From the NCBI GenBank assembly GCA_965213595.1, contig CBDBZO010000002.1, positions 930,001 through 994,000 on the forward strand: 64,000 bases of DNA. Direction: 5' to 3'. The notes beneath the pieces were generated by a model. The model saw nothing but the letters and a program-made list of their open reading frames with translations. It ran no database searches and was not told where the DNA came from. The stretch comes from JBCCFC01 sp965213595 (GTDB taxonomy: Bacteria; Chloroflexota; Anaerolineae; Caldilineales; Caldilineaceae). The translations under genes and the position numbers were made by a program. This document shows, one piece after another, positions 17,336-27,206 of the stretch (position 1 is its first letter; each line of letters starts with the position of its first letter).

Positions 17336-17603
17336 GAGTGCAGCGCACGGCATATCTATTGGTTGCTAGGCCATCACGCCTGATGCCGTGCAGTGCACTC
17401 GACTCTCTCGCTTTGAGTGCATTGCACAACGTCGACCGAGCAGGCATACGAGTCGTCGCCCGCGCCGTGCGCTGCACGCATAACCTGCCCAAGCTGGTCA
17501 GATCATGCGTGCAGCGCACGGCGCGCTGCCCGACGAGTAAGGCAACCACGCCGTGCGCCGTGCATCGCACTCGACCATCTCACATCACGTGCATTGCACT
17601 CGC
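17336..17603. repeat. Cluster of three P1 palindromes plus a half site
   Basis: Three inverted repeats stand in tandem: GAGTGCAGCGCACGGCAT (17336) with ATGCCGTGCAGTGCACTC (17383); GAGTGCATTGCACAAC (17418) with CGCCGTGCGCTGCACGCAT (17463); GCGTGCAGCGCACGGCG (17507) with CGCCGTGCATCGCACTC (about 17559). A half site follows at 17589. They fill the 359-base space before the 17638 gene, which has no other feature. Confidence 0.85.
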
Positions 17604-17637
17604 AAATAACTCTGATAACCAACAGAAACCAACACCA

Positions 17638-20028
17638 ATGACCAAACATCTTACCATCCTGCTCCTGCTCTTGACCGCTCTCACCAGCGCGTGCAACACG
17701 CAAGCCGACCCGCCGCGCGCCGAAATCGAGATCACGCCCATCGTCGCCGTGCCGACGGCCACGCCGACCGCGGTGACCGCCGCATCACCCACAGCCAAAT
17801 CACCTACAGCGATAGCGACCACCCCCGTCGCCTCGCCGACCACCAGCGTCTTCGACACGCCCAAGGGCACGGCGGCGCTGACGCAGGAGACCGTGTTGCT
17901 CTACGCCAGCCCCAGCGATCTCGCCGACATCAACGTGCCGTGGGGGCTGCGCGCCCAGCCGCCGCTGCCACCGCTCGACGATCCCGCCTTCGACACGGTC
18001 TACCCCGAGCTGGGGCGCGCCGAGAGCACCTACATGTACGCCTCCAGCTACCGACCGCAGCCCTCGCCGAATGGTCGCTACGTGCTTGTGCGCGGTTTTG
18101 AACCGCGCACCGATTTTTCCCAGCCGCCGTCGACTTTCCTGTGGCTGGTCGACTTGCAAATGGGCACGTGGCGCGAGCTGCTCGATTTTGCGCCAACCGT
18201 CTCGTGGAGCCCGCGCGGCAACGCCTTTGCCTACGTGCGCGACGGCACGCTCTACACGCTCGACGTGACGGAAGATGCAGAGCCAATCGCCCGCTTGACC
18301 GATCCCAATTTGGATTCGACGTTCGAGGCTTGGTCGCCGGACGGCGAGTGGATCGCTGTCGTCACGGTGGCGGACGTGTCGGGCGACGCGCCCGCTTACG
18401 AGGCCACGGTGCGCGCCGTCTCGACGACGAGCGATGAGGTGCGCGCGCTGGGCACGATTCCCCACGGTGCCACCATGTACGCGCCTGAGGAGTTAAGCTG
18501 GTCGGGCAATGGCGAGCACGTGGTCTTTACCAATGTCGTCTTCGGGCTGGACGGTAGCCAGGCCGAGATCGAAGGCGGCGACATCGTGCAGGATTGGTTC
18601 CCACAGGAGCCGCTGCTGCTGGCAAGCGGCTCGTTTAATCTGCAAATCCGCGATGCCGATCTCAACCCCGTGGCCGCGATGCCGACGCGCGCCGTGCATC
18701 CACGCCAGCGCGCCATCTCGCCCGACGGCAGACGCGTGGCTTACGTGGCCGAAAGCGATGACGGCACGCAGCGCCTCTTCGTTTACGAACGCGAGCGCGA
18801 TGCTACTTATGAGGCGGCTACGCTGCCCGACGATGTGGGCACGGTTGATGTACTGCGCTGGAACGCGAACGGCGACGCGCTCATTTTTGATGATGGCGAT
18901 TGGTACAGCCCGATCTGGGCCGTGCCCGCCCTGCCGGAGCGCGAGGCCACGGTTGTGGTCGAAAACGGGATGTTGCTGGAGACGATGTCGCTGCCGCGCG
19001 CAGACGCAACGACGCAGGCAACGCCCTCCGCTGAGGCGGTTGGCGACCTGCCCGACGCGCTAAACGAAGCCGTAGGGCCGGTAGTAGAAGCCGTGCTCGC
19101 AGGCGACGCTGAAGCCGTGCAAAATCTGGTTCAGTTGACCGATGTTGCCTGCACGACGGCGCAGGGGCTGGGTGGCCCGCCCTCTTGCGCGGAGGGGCAG
19201 GCTGAGGGCACGGTCATCTCCGTGCTGCCCGTGTCGGCGCAGACTGGCGGTTACCTCACCGCCGAGAATTTGCCCCCGCAAATCGCCAATGCGGGTCTCT
19301 ACGCCATCTATCGCGTACCGGACAACGCCATGCGCAACGATTATATTCCGCCCGGCGAATACGGCCTCATGTTTCTGAGACGTAACCCACCTCCCGCCAC
19401 CTTCACCATCTTTGTCACCGATGGGCGCATCGTGCGTAAATCAACGAACATGGACGCCGATCCGGAGCAGACGCTCTCGCAGGCGGTCGACGGGCCGAAC
19501 GGTGGAGTGCTCTACCGTCCAGCTCCCGCCCCCACGCCGACCGCCGTGCCCGCCCCCACCGCCACGGTCGATCCGGCCACCGAAACCGACCCTAGCACCT
19601 GGGTCACGGAGCGCGTGGAGCCGCTCGGCTTCTCCATTCAGCACCCACCGGGGTGGAACGTACACGGCGGCGGCAATCAAGCCTTCTTCGAGTCGCCGCA
19701 GACATACGGCGAGGGGCCGGAGCCCGTCCGCTACAGCATCACGGTCACGCGGCGGGCGGCGACCACGTGGCAGGATTTCGAGGCGGACTTTGCCGAAACC
19801 TATCCCGACCTCTCGCTGGAGGCCACCGAGGAGACGGTCGGCGAGCGCACCGCCTACCGTACCACGAGCGTCCCCTCGCGCTCCGGCACGCTGACCGTCG
19901 CTATTCCTGTGCGCAGCAATCTCTACACCGTCGCGCTGATGCCGTATAGCGAGGAGCCGCTCTGGCCAGAACAGGCGCGCTACGTCAAGATTTTCGAGCA
20001 GATGTTGCAGACGGTGGCGTTTGATTGA
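17638..20028 (+). CDS. Large beta-propeller-like lipoprotein with C-terminal PsbP-like part
   Basis: A 796-residue exported lipoprotein. The ATG at 17638 gives a clean signal (LLLLLTALTSAC, C19); a longer frame upstream runs through the P1 repeats and is rejected. A Thr/Pro/Ala linker (residues 40-75) leads to TolB/WD40-like blades with SPDGEWIAVVTV, SPNGRYVLV and SPDGRRVAYV repeats, about residues 120-440. The C-terminus (PLGFSIQHPPGWNVHGGG) resembles PsbP-like or DUF1795 domains. Similar proteins follow at 20311 and 22951. It may bind sugars, peptides or partner proteins at the surface; no enzymatic motif is seen. Confidence 0.82.
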   Translation: MTKHLTILLLLLTALTSACNTQADPPRAEIEITPIVAVPTATPTAVTAASPTAKSPTAIATTPVASPTTSVFDTPKGTAALTQETVLLYASPSDLADINVPWGLRAQPPLPPLDDPAFDTVYPELGRAESTYMYASSYRPQPSPNGRYVLVRGFEPRTDFSQPPSTFLWLVDLQMGTWRELLDFAPTVSWSPRGNAFAYVRDGTLYTLDVTEDAEPIARLTDPNLDSTFEAWSPDGEWIAVVTVADVSGDAPAYEATVRAVSTTSDEVRALGTIPHGATMYAPEELSWSGNGEHVVFTNVVFGLDGSQAEIEGGDIVQDWFPQEPLLLASGSFNLQIRDADLNPVAAMPTRAVHPRQRAISPDGRRVAYVAESDDGTQRLFVYERERDATYEAATLPDDVGTVDVLRWNANGDALIFDDGDWYSPIWAVPALPEREATVVVENGMLLETMSLPRADATTQATPSAEAVGDLPDALNEAVGPVVEAVLAGDAEAVQNLVQLTDVACTTAQGLGGPPSCAEGQAEGTVISVLPVSAQTGGYLTAENLPPQIANAGLYAIYRVPDNAMRNDYIPPGEYGLMFLRRNPPPATFTIFVTDGRIVRKSTNMDADPEQTLSQAVDGPNGGVLYRPAPAPTPTAVPAPTATVDPATETDPSTWVTERVEPLGFSIQHPPGWNVHGGGNQAFFESPQTYGEGPEPVRYSITVTRRAATTWQDFEADFAETYPDLSLEATEETVGERTAYRTTSVPSRSGTLTVAIPVRSNLYTVALMPYSEEPLWPEQARYVKIFEQMLQTVAFD

Positions 20029-20089
20029 TTGGTTGTCAGGCAGTCAATGCTCGACCGGCCAATACGTTGAGGGCGTAGATAGGTAGTTC

Positions 20090-20160
20090 GTGAGTGCAAC
20101 GCACGACGCGCACGGTTTCTCGAACGCAGTCCAATTCTGCGTCGTGCATCGCACTCGACC
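20090..20160. repeat. P1 palindrome between lipoprotein genes
   Basis: GAGTGCAACGCACGACGCG and CTGCGTCGTGCATCGCACTC form the arms. It lies in the 282-base gap between two lipoprotein genes; the remainder (20161-20310) shows a half site TTGCACTCGG near 20188 and no gene. Confidence 0.8.
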
Positions 20161-20310
20161 GGCTCGGCTTGTTGACGACTACGTCTTTGCACTCGGCCAA
20201 CGGTGCCGGAGAGCCCACTTGGCCGGGAAAAAGGAACATTCCGCGCCTGCTGCACGTTTGCTTGGTACATGGATTTGTCGATTACCGTTTCCTCTATCAG
20301 GGCAAATAAA

Positions 20311-22824
20311 ATGATTCGTTTTCTGCCGCGACATTCGCTCTTGTTTCTGCTGGGGCTTCTCATCGCCCTGCTGCTAATCGCTTGCAACAGCGGGCGCAAC
20401 TTGATTGTGCTCGCGCCCGCTTCGCCCCTGTCGACGCCGCCATCCGCTGCGCCCAGCGACATCGCTTTTCCCACCGATCCAACCGCCGAAGCCTACACTC
20501 TGCGCGACCAAATGGAGGCGGAGCTGGCGGGCACGCTGGCGCTCGTCCACGGCTGCCTCGGCGTCACCAACAATTACGCTGCCGACGGCATCCTCGTCAT
20601 TTGGCCGCCGGAGTATGTGCTGGACGCAACCAGCGACCCCGTCGCCATCCGCGACCGCGCCTCGGGCGAGCTCTTGGCGCGGCTGGGCGACGAAGTCTCG
20701 CTGGGCGGCGGCCACGTCTACCTCGGCCAGGCGCGCGACATCGCCGGCGATTCGCTGCCGGATGCGTGCGCCGTACCGGTGGCGCAGTCGGACAATTTTT
20801 TCGTTGCTGCGCCAAACATGCGCATCAACGGGCAAGCCGTGAGCGCAGCTGCCCCCTTCCCCACGGTGACGCTGACCACCAGTGGCGAGCCGACGCGCCC
20901 GCTGCAAGCGCGCGAGCGCGAGCTATCGCCGCGCGGCGATTGGGCAGCGGAGGTGCGCACCGACTGGCCCACCGACAGCAGCACGCCGCTCGACGGCTTT
21001 TACGCCGAGCTGCGCGTCACCAGTGCGGACGACAGTACCGAGTATCTGCCGTTGGCCGAGCAGAGAAATTACGGCCTCGGCTACATCACGCCGGGCATTG
21101 TGGGCTGGTCGCCGAGCGGGCGCTATCTCTACTTCACCGAGCGCCCCCAGCCCGATGGCTGCGCCGTTTTTGCCGACGCCTCTGGCCTGTGGCGGCTGGA
21201 CGTGCAGGACGGCGCGATTGAGTCTCTGCTTGACTCTAGCAGCTCAGCGAGACTCTCGCCGGACGGTTTGCAAGTGGCTTATACACTTTCTGGCAGCAGC
21301 GAACTCACGCTGCTTGACCTGCGCAGTGGCGACCGTCGCCGCGTCGAACTGGAGATGAACCCGCAGAGCGACGCAGCGGGCGCTATCGTCTGGTCGCCGG
21401 ACAGTCAACGGCTGGCGGTAACCATCGCGCATGACCCGTGTCTGCCTGGTCGCTGGACACACGCCATCGTTACGGTAGATATATCTGCTGACACGTCCGC
21501 GGAAGCACCGTCACCCTCCACGCTGCTTGCACGTAATGAGCGTCTATTTACAACGGAGAGCTGGCGGGAGCCGAGCGAAATCCAGCTGCGCGACGAGAAC
21601 GGCCAACCATGGGCAATCGACTCGCTTTCCGGCGAGCTGACGCCAGCCGCAATTCCCGTTGTCTATGCGGAACCAGAGCCGCTGCATTTTTCCCGCGCTT
21701 CCCTGGCGGGCTACTCGCTGGAGACAAACGTGCTGGTCGAGCCACCGCTGCCCGTGGCCCACAAAATCCCCACCGATCTCTGTGCGATTCCGTTGGTCGG
21801 GCGCTCGTGTGCGGAGGTAATGGAGCAGTATCAACTTGAGCAGGGCGTGCCGCAGATCGAGCGGCAGGGGGAGGAGGTGGACGGTACGCTGCGGCTGATG
21901 CTGCTCAACGGTGACGTGGCAACGTTTGCGAATGCCGACCGCGCGAAAGGCGCAGCCTTATACAGCTACCTTGCGTATCTGCCACAGCTACACCATCACC
22001 TGCTGTGGGTTGGCTATTACGAAGGCTGGGAATTTTTACTGATTCACGAACGGACCGGCGATGTGACCGTTGTCAACTCAGCACCAACTGTTTCTCCCGA
22101 CGACACGCGCTTCTTCACCACCTACAACCTTTTTGGCTCGCCGCTATACGTCACAATTTGGCAGACAACCGACGGCGATCTGGTACCTGAGCAAACGTTG
22201 CGCTTTGCCATGCCCGGCGGCTCAGGCCCGCTTGGCCCAATCGCGTCGGCGACGTGGGCGGACGCGAATCGCATCGAGATTGTGACGGATGATGTCGACT
22301 ATCTCGACGCGCCCGGCGGCACGATTGCCGTTGAGCTGCTCGACGATGAGACGGTGCGCACCACCTTCAACGGCGTCGAAATGGAGCGTGCCGTGCTGGA
22401 TGCGGTGGAGGCCAATTATGAAAATACAGGCGTTGGCGGAATTGAGGCGGCGACGGTAGGTAGCCTTGTCTATATCGACCGCGACTACGTTTTCACGAGC
22501 CTGCCCGACTTCCTATTGGAGCAGCCCTACCTGCGCTTCTTCAACGACAACATGCACCGCACCGACGCCGACTACGCGCGCCTCCACCTCTACCAGCCCG
22601 CCACGCTTTACGCCGCCATCGATGCGGATGCCTGCGCGCTGCCCGGCTGGTTGAGCGCGTGGGAGCCGGTCGGCGATGTGGTCGAGACGAGCGACCTGCC
22701 GCTGGCGCTCTATCGGCATGATTTTGCGGCGGGCGAAGTCGTGCTGGGCGGCAACGAGATGTCGCCCGCGGCGTGTGTGCGCAGCCACTACGTGATCTTT
22801 GTGGTGGCGAATGATAAATCGTAG
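20311..22824 (+). CDS. Large TolB-like propeller lipoprotein, paralog 2
   Basis: An 837-residue lipoprotein with lipobox LIAC and C25. Repeated propeller strands carry SPSGRYLYFTERPQPDGCAV, SPDGLQVAYTLSGSSELTL and SPDSQRLAVTIAHDPCLPG. The stretch YFTERPQPDGCAVF is matched by YFATQGVPDGCGVF in the next protein, so these two are clear paralogs. The C-terminal half diverges into a beta-rich region without recognised motif. Three large propeller lipoproteins in the same orientation suggest local gene duplication. The upstream 36 codons in the open frame are rejected as a start because they precede the signal sequence and overlap repeats. Confidence 0.82.
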   Translation: MIRFLPRHSLLFLLGLLIALLLIACNSGRNLIVLAPASPLSTPPSAAPSDIAFPTDPTAEAYTLRDQMEAELAGTLALVHGCLGVTNNYAADGILVIWPPEYVLDATSDPVAIRDRASGELLARLGDEVSLGGGHVYLGQARDIAGDSLPDACAVPVAQSDNFFVAAPNMRINGQAVSAAAPFPTVTLTTSGEPTRPLQARERELSPRGDWAAEVRTDWPTDSSTPLDGFYAELRVTSADDSTEYLPLAEQRNYGLGYITPGIVGWSPSGRYLYFTERPQPDGCAVFADASGLWRLDVQDGAIESLLDSSSSARLSPDGLQVAYTLSGSSELTLLDLRSGDRRRVELEMNPQSDAAGAIVWSPDSQRLAVTIAHDPCLPGRWTHAIVTVDISADTSAEAPSPSTLLARNERLFTTESWREPSEIQLRDENGQPWAIDSLSGELTPAAIPVVYAEPEPLHFSRASLAGYSLETNVLVEPPLPVAHKIPTDLCAIPLVGRSCAEVMEQYQLEQGVPQIERQGEEVDGTLRLMLLNGDVATFANADRAKGAALYSYLAYLPQLHHHLLWVGYYEGWEFLLIHERTGDVTVVNSAPTVSPDDTRFFTTYNLFGSPLYVTIWQTTDGDLVPEQTLRFAMPGGSGPLGPIASATWADANRIEIVTDDVDYLDAPGGTIAVELLDDETVRTTFNGVEMERAVLDAVEANYENTGVGGIEAATVGSLVYIDRDYVFTSLPDFLLEQPYLRFFNDNMHRTDADYARLHLYQPATLYAAIDADACALPGWLSAWEPVGDVVETSDLPLALYRHDFAAGEVVLGGNEMSPAACVRSHYVIFVVANDKS

Positions 22825-22950
22825 CGCAAAGCGTTGCGCCGCTTTTGCAGGCGAACGAAATTTACTTGTCTTCGATATCGTTAGACGATTAGACCAACCG
22901 CTGCTTTGAGCCAACCCCAAAGGTTGAAAGAACAGAACAGGAGAATTGCC

Positions 22951-25362
22951 ATGACCGTTCACCGCCTACTGAAAATCTTGATTGGCTGCCTGCTCGCGCT
23001 CTTGTTAGTAGCGTGTGCAACGGAACCGCCTGATCCCCTTGCTCCCGTGCGCATGATCGAGCCGTCTGACTCTCAGGTTTTGCCCCTCGACGGCGTCTTT
23101 CGGGTTCGCGCCGAAATTGATACGGCCCTCACCGGCCTGGAGCCTTATGATGTGCAGGCAGTCGAAATTGAGCTGTTCAATCACGCAACCGGTGAGGTGC
23201 AGCGCTGGTTCGTGGAGGACATAGTGCCAGCTCAGGTCTTCGCGCTCGACGAGTCTTTAGCGGTTTCGACCCACTTCTCGCCGGGATTGGATTACAGCCT
23301 GAGCGTCAGCGCGCTGCCGGATAAACCAGGCGAGCCGAAGACGAGCGGCCAACCCGCTTTTGGCTATAGCCAGCGGGTAACAGTGCTGCCGCGCGTAGAG
23401 ATTGTGGAGCCGGGCGTAACTGAAGCGTCTCCCACGCCGTCCGTGACGACAGAGAGCACTGGCACACTGTCCATGTTGGAGGCAATTGGCGTACCCAGTG
23501 CGCCCAGCACGCCTAATGAGCCCGACCTCTCCAACACCGACATCACCACGCAGACGCTTGCCTCGCCGGACGGCACGTGGATCGCGGAAGTCATCGTGGC
23601 TTGGCCCAAACCGAGCAACCAGCCGAGCCAACGCAACTATTACCAGCAGCTCAGCATCCGCAGCGCGGACGGCAGCGCGCGCTTCGACCCGATTCGTCTC
23701 TGGTCACCCGCAGGCTTGGGCTACACCTATCCAGTCCTGCAGCAGTGGTCGGCGAACGGCGAGTCGGTGTACTTCGCCACGCAGGGCGTGCCCGACGGCT
23801 GCGGCGTCTTCACGGGGCCAACCGATCTGCGCCGCTTCGACACGGCCACCAACACCGTTACCCAAATCACCGGCTACGGCGGCTGGCCGACGCTCTCGCC
23901 GGACGAGTCGCAGGTCGCCTTTTTCACGCGAGACGGCTTAGTTGTCATGGACTTGGCAACTCGTTTGCAGAGGCGAACGGAGCGCGAGGCTGATCCGTCC
24001 GCGCCCGTGGGCGAGATCGCTTGGTCGCCCGACGGCTCGCAGCTCACCTACACCATTGCACACAATCCATGCATGGGCGGCTGGACGGAATCGACTTCGA
24101 TTGTGCTGGTCGATGCCGGAACGGTCGATGAAGATAGGATAGAGGAGACGGTGCTGGTCGAGCAGAACGAGCAGCGCTGGACCAGCGATGGCTGGGTGGA
24201 CGACGAGACGATTCGGCTGCTTAACAACATGGGCGGCACCTACGCGACGCTCAACGTCAACACGGGCACGCTCGTACCCAGCGCAACCACCTTCCGCACA
24301 CCATCGCCCACTGGCGAGTGGACGGCCTCTACCGATCCCCAAATCGGCAGCCTGCTTCTGCAACCATCCGACTATCCCTTTTCACACGAGATCTTCCCGC
24401 CCGGCAGCCGCATCGGCGCGGTGACCTGGTCGCCGGACGGGCGCTATCTTCTGGTGGAGCAGCGCAACTGGGAGATCAATGCATATAAGGAGCGTATTTT
24501 TATTAATGAACCGCTGCACGTGTGGCGCATCGAGGTAAACGACACAAATGTCGTCGACCAGACAATTCTCTTCGAGAGCAATGCACCCTCGCTCAGCGAC
24601 CCCTCGCAGGGTGGCTTACCCGTCGCGATGGAGCAGATTGTCGCCAGCACATGGTCACCAGATGGGCGAGACTATATCTTCTGGTTCGGCTTTAATGGCA
24701 TAGCGCTTGCCCCCGGTGGACTGCCCGTGACGCGCGTCGATATCGAGAGCGGCGACGTGACGCTGCTGGCAACGAACGCACTGTTCTACGACGACTACCG
24801 CTCCTGGTCGCCGGACGGCATAAAACTGGCTTACACGGCGGGCGGCAATCGCGTGGTGCAAACAAACAAGTGGCTCAAGCTCTGGCCCGGCGGCGACGGC
24901 GAGCCGACGACCATCATCAGCAAGACCGAGCAGATTCCGGGCGTGGTCGCCTGGTCGCCGGCAGATGAGAATTTGATTGCCTACGCCGCTATCGAGGCGA
25001 GCGAGGCCAGCGACGACCCGTACATGTCCTTCGAGAACCCGGCCATCGATGCGCGCCGCGTGTACCTGCTTGATTTGACGACGGGTGAATACGAACGGCT
25101 CAACGAAATCGACACCTTCCAGGACGGGCCGACGTGGAGCGCCGACGGCCAAACGCTCTGCTATGCCCAGCGCGACGGAAATGAAGTGCTGCTCGTGACC
25201 GTTGACCCCTACGACGCCGCCAGCCGCGCCAACCCGCAGCCGATCCCCGGCTCGCGCCGGCTGCTGCCCAACCCGGACACGCACCTGTCGCACCCCGAAA
25301 CGCCAGACATGTACTACGGCCGCATCGACTGGAGCGAGCTGTCGGCGCTCTGTCCGGAATAG
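22951..25362 (+). CDS. Large TolB-like propeller lipoprotein, paralog 3
   Basis: An 803-residue lipoprotein; the start at 22951 has AGGAG eight bases upstream and opens the signal LLALLLVAC (C22). Residues 30-140 form an Ig-like domain (MIEPSDSQVLPLDGVFRVRA). A Thr/Pro linker follows, then propeller blades with SPDGTWIAEVIV, SPDESQVAFFTRDGLVV, SPDGSQLTYTIAHNPCMGG and SPDGRYLLVEQRN. IAHNPCMGGWT corresponds to IAHDPCLPGRWT in the 20311 protein. The C-terminal strands (YAQRDGNEVLLVTVDPYD) end in a Cys. A role as a surface receptor or binding scaffold is inference only. Confidence 0.82.
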   Translation: MTVHRLLKILIGCLLALLLVACATEPPDPLAPVRMIEPSDSQVLPLDGVFRVRAEIDTALTGLEPYDVQAVEIELFNHATGEVQRWFVEDIVPAQVFALDESLAVSTHFSPGLDYSLSVSALPDKPGEPKTSGQPAFGYSQRVTVLPRVEIVEPGVTEASPTPSVTTESTGTLSMLEAIGVPSAPSTPNEPDLSNTDITTQTLASPDGTWIAEVIVAWPKPSNQPSQRNYYQQLSIRSADGSARFDPIRLWSPAGLGYTYPVLQQWSANGESVYFATQGVPDGCGVFTGPTDLRRFDTATNTVTQITGYGGWPTLSPDESQVAFFTRDGLVVMDLATRLQRRTEREADPSAPVGEIAWSPDGSQLTYTIAHNPCMGGWTESTSIVLVDAGTVDEDRIEETVLVEQNEQRWTSDGWVDDETIRLLNNMGGTYATLNVNTGTLVPSATTFRTPSPTGEWTASTDPQIGSLLLQPSDYPFSHEIFPPGSRIGAVTWSPDGRYLLVEQRNWEINAYKERIFINEPLHVWRIEVNDTNVVDQTILFESNAPSLSDPSQGGLPVAMEQIVASTWSPDGRDYIFWFGFNGIALAPGGLPVTRVDIESGDVTLLATNALFYDDYRSWSPDGIKLAYTAGGNRVVQTNKWLKLWPGGDGEPTTIISKTEQIPGVVAWSPADENLIAYAAIEASEASDDPYMSFENPAIDARRVYLLDLTTGEYERLNEIDTFQDGPTWSADGQTLCYAQRDGNEVLLVTVDPYDAASRANPQPIPGSRRLLPNPDTHLSHPETPDMYYGRIDWSELSALCPE

Positions 25363-25369
25363 ACAGTCC

Positions 25370-25432
25370 AGTGACCGTCACGGCCCAGGTAAACGCTGTC
25401 TGTCCGCTCGCGCGTGGGCCGTGATTGTCACT
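25370..25432. repeat. P2 palindrome, near-perfect 18-bp arms
   Basis: AGTGACCGTCACGGCCCA (25370-25387) and TGGGCCGTGATTGTCACT (25415-25432) pair with two mismatches. It starts seven bases after the lipoprotein stop and may end that transcript. Confidence 0.9.
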
Positions 25433-25469
25433 TGCCGCGACCACCGTTTGGAGTACCCGACAAAAGAGA

Positions 25470-25533
25470 AGTGACAATCACGGCCCAGACGTGATAGGGT
25501 AGGTTTATCTAATTTTGGGTCGTGACGGTCACT
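25470..25533. repeat. P2 palindrome, second copy in tandem
   Basis: AGTGACAATCACGGCCCA (25470-25487) and TGGGTCGTGACGGTCACT (25516-25533) form the arms, ten bases before the start of the C39-like gene. Two tandem P2 elements therefore occupy the whole 181-base gap. Confidence 0.9.
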
Positions 25534-25543
25534 GGAACACGCT

Positions 25544-26914
25544 ATGCGCCTTTTCACCAAACCACTCTCCATTGCCCTCCTGATTGTCGCCCTGCTCGGC
25601 GCGACGGGCTTCGCCGCGGGCTGCGCGCGCTACGGTGGGCCGGGCGGGCTGTGGCAGCGCGTGCAGGCGGAAGTCGCCGGCGCGCCGCCGCACGATTTGC
25701 TCGTGCCGACGCCGCTGCCGGTGGCGACCTCCGCGACGGTCGACGTGCCGCTGGCGCTCGCGTCGACGGCCACGGCCACCGCGTCGCCAGCGCTCGTTGC
25801 GCCAACCGACGAGCCCGTCTCAACCGAGCCAGCCCCGCCGCCAAATCCGCTCCCATCACCAACGGCGACCGTCCCTGCTGAGACAGTCGCCCCTGAATCC
25901 GTCGGGGACCCTCTGGGTGCCGTTCCCCAAAATCCGCTGACCGCCCCACCCGCCCACGCGCTCACCGGCATTCGCCACGAGTGGCAGACGTGGAACAACT
26001 GCGGCCCGGCCACGCTCGCCATGCAGATGAGCCACTTCGGCAGCCCGCTCGACCAGGCCGATGTCGGCAACGTGCTGCGGCGACACGAGGATGACAAGAA
26101 CGTGAGCCCGCAGGAATTGGCGGATTTTGCCCGCGCACAGGGATACGAAGCGCAGGTTCACATCAACGGCAGCGGTGATTTGCTGCGCGCGCTGATCAGC
26201 GCTGGCTTGCCCGTGCTGATCGAGACGTGGCACGAGGACGAGCCGGACAACGGCATGGGCCACTACCGCCTGCTCACGGGCTATGAGGATAATACGTCGC
26301 GCTGGATTGCCTACGACACCTTTGACGCCGAAAATCTCGTCAATCCCGATGGCGACTACCGGGGCATCTACCTGCCCTACGCCGAGACCGACGCGCTGTG
26401 GCAAGTCTTTCACCATACCTACCTACTCGTCTACCCGCCCGACCGCGCCGCCGAAGTGCAGCAAATTCTGGGCGAGACTGGCGATTGGGCAATCGACGAA
26501 GCCGCCATGTGGCAGGGGTCGCTGCTCGACGCGCAGCGGGCCGTCGATGAATCGCCGGGCAACGCCTTTGCGCACTTCAATCTCGGCACGAGCCGCGTCG
26601 CCACGGTCGACTTCGCGGGCGCGGCATCGGCCTACGACCAGGCGCGTCAGCTCGGCCTGCCCTGGCGCATGTTGTGGTATCAGTTTGGCCCGTTCGAGGC
26701 CTACACCGCCGTCGGTCGCCATGCGGAGACGCTGGCCCTGGCCGAGGCGACGCTGGCGACGACGGATGGCGTCGAGGAGCTGCACTACTGGCGCGGTCGC
26801 GCGCTGGCGGGGCTGGGCGATGTCGGGGGGGCGCGCGCGGCGTATGCGCGGGCGCTGGCGTTGAATCCGGATTATGAGGCGGCGGTCGAGGCGTTGGCGG
26901 GGCTGGGTGGATGA
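25544..26914 (+). CDS. Lipoprotein with C39-like cysteine peptidase domain and TPR repeats
   Basis: A 456-residue protein with signal and lipobox-like AAGC (C27), then a Pro/Thr/Ala linker to about residue 140. The papain-like peptidase_C39_2 domain has C153 in WNNCGPATLAM, H240 in MGHYRLLTGY and D258 in YDTFD, a complete triad in the right order. Residues about 320-455 are TPR repeats (NAFAHFNLGTSRVATVDFAGA; GDVGGARAAYARALALNPDY). C39_2 proteins with TPRs are common in Chloroflexota; they may process peptides outside the cell. A small AGG-type RBS is not obvious between the P2 repeat and the ATG. Confidence 0.85.
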   Translation: MRLFTKPLSIALLIVALLGATGFAAGCARYGGPGGLWQRVQAEVAGAPPHDLLVPTPLPVATSATVDVPLALASTATATASPALVAPTDEPVSTEPAPPPNPLPSPTATVPAETVAPESVGDPLGAVPQNPLTAPPAHALTGIRHEWQTWNNCGPATLAMQMSHFGSPLDQADVGNVLRRHEDDKNVSPQELADFARAQGYEAQVHINGSGDLLRALISAGLPVLIETWHEDEPDNGMGHYRLLTGYEDNTSRWIAYDTFDAENLVNPDGDYRGIYLPYAETDALWQVFHHTYLLVYPPDRAAEVQQILGETGDWAIDEAAMWQGSLLDAQRAVDESPGNAFAHFNLGTSRVATVDFAGAASAYDQARQLGLPWRMLWYQFGPFEAYTAVGRHAETLALAEATLATTDGVEELHYWRGRALAGLGDVGGARAAYARALALNPDYEAAVEALAGLGG

Positions 26915-26980
26915 GCGTCCCCGGCACGCGCCGCACCAAACGGGGAAGACGAAGAGGCGTCTGGCGCGTGCCGGGGACGC
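26915..26980. repeat. P3 palindrome starting at the stop codon of the C39-like gene
   Basis: GCGTCCCCGGCACGCGCC (26915-26932) and its exact reverse complement (26963-26980) enclose 30 bases. The left arm begins directly after the TGA stop. It may function as a terminator-like mRNA stabiliser. Confidence 0.93.
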
Positions 26981-27018
26981 GGGGCGAAGCATCTGTATTC
27001 GGCGGACGACAGCATTTA

Positions 27019-27206
27019 GGCAATTCCAGGAAATTAACTATACCGGGGTAAGCCATGTTGGATGTGCGACGCACCTCAGAAGGTGCGACGCACGGTCGAC
27101 TGTCTCTCTGGTGCGGCCAACACAGCCTACGGTGCGTTGCACTTTCCCAAGCGCGACGCACCTCCATCACAATCAGCCGTGGTATATTTATAATCTTGGA
27201 TTAGCC
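27019..27206. mobile_element. MITE-like element B with GTGCGACGCAC palindromes inside
   Basis: The left end GGCAATTCCAGGAAATTAAC (27019) and the inverted right end GGCTAATCCAAGATTATAAA (27206) match the termini of elements A, C and D. Internal cargo is a series of GTGCGACGCACC palindromes (27066-27170). The right end abuts the stop codon of the phosphotransferase gene; TTA flanks both sides (27016-27018 and 27207-27209), consistent with a 3-4 bp target duplication. No gene lies between 26915 and 27206. Confidence 0.65.

Noticed and set aside
17239..17637. Extended N-terminus of the 17638 lipoprotein
   Set aside because: It crosses P4 and P1 palindromes and lies before an obvious signal peptide; the later ATG is preferred.
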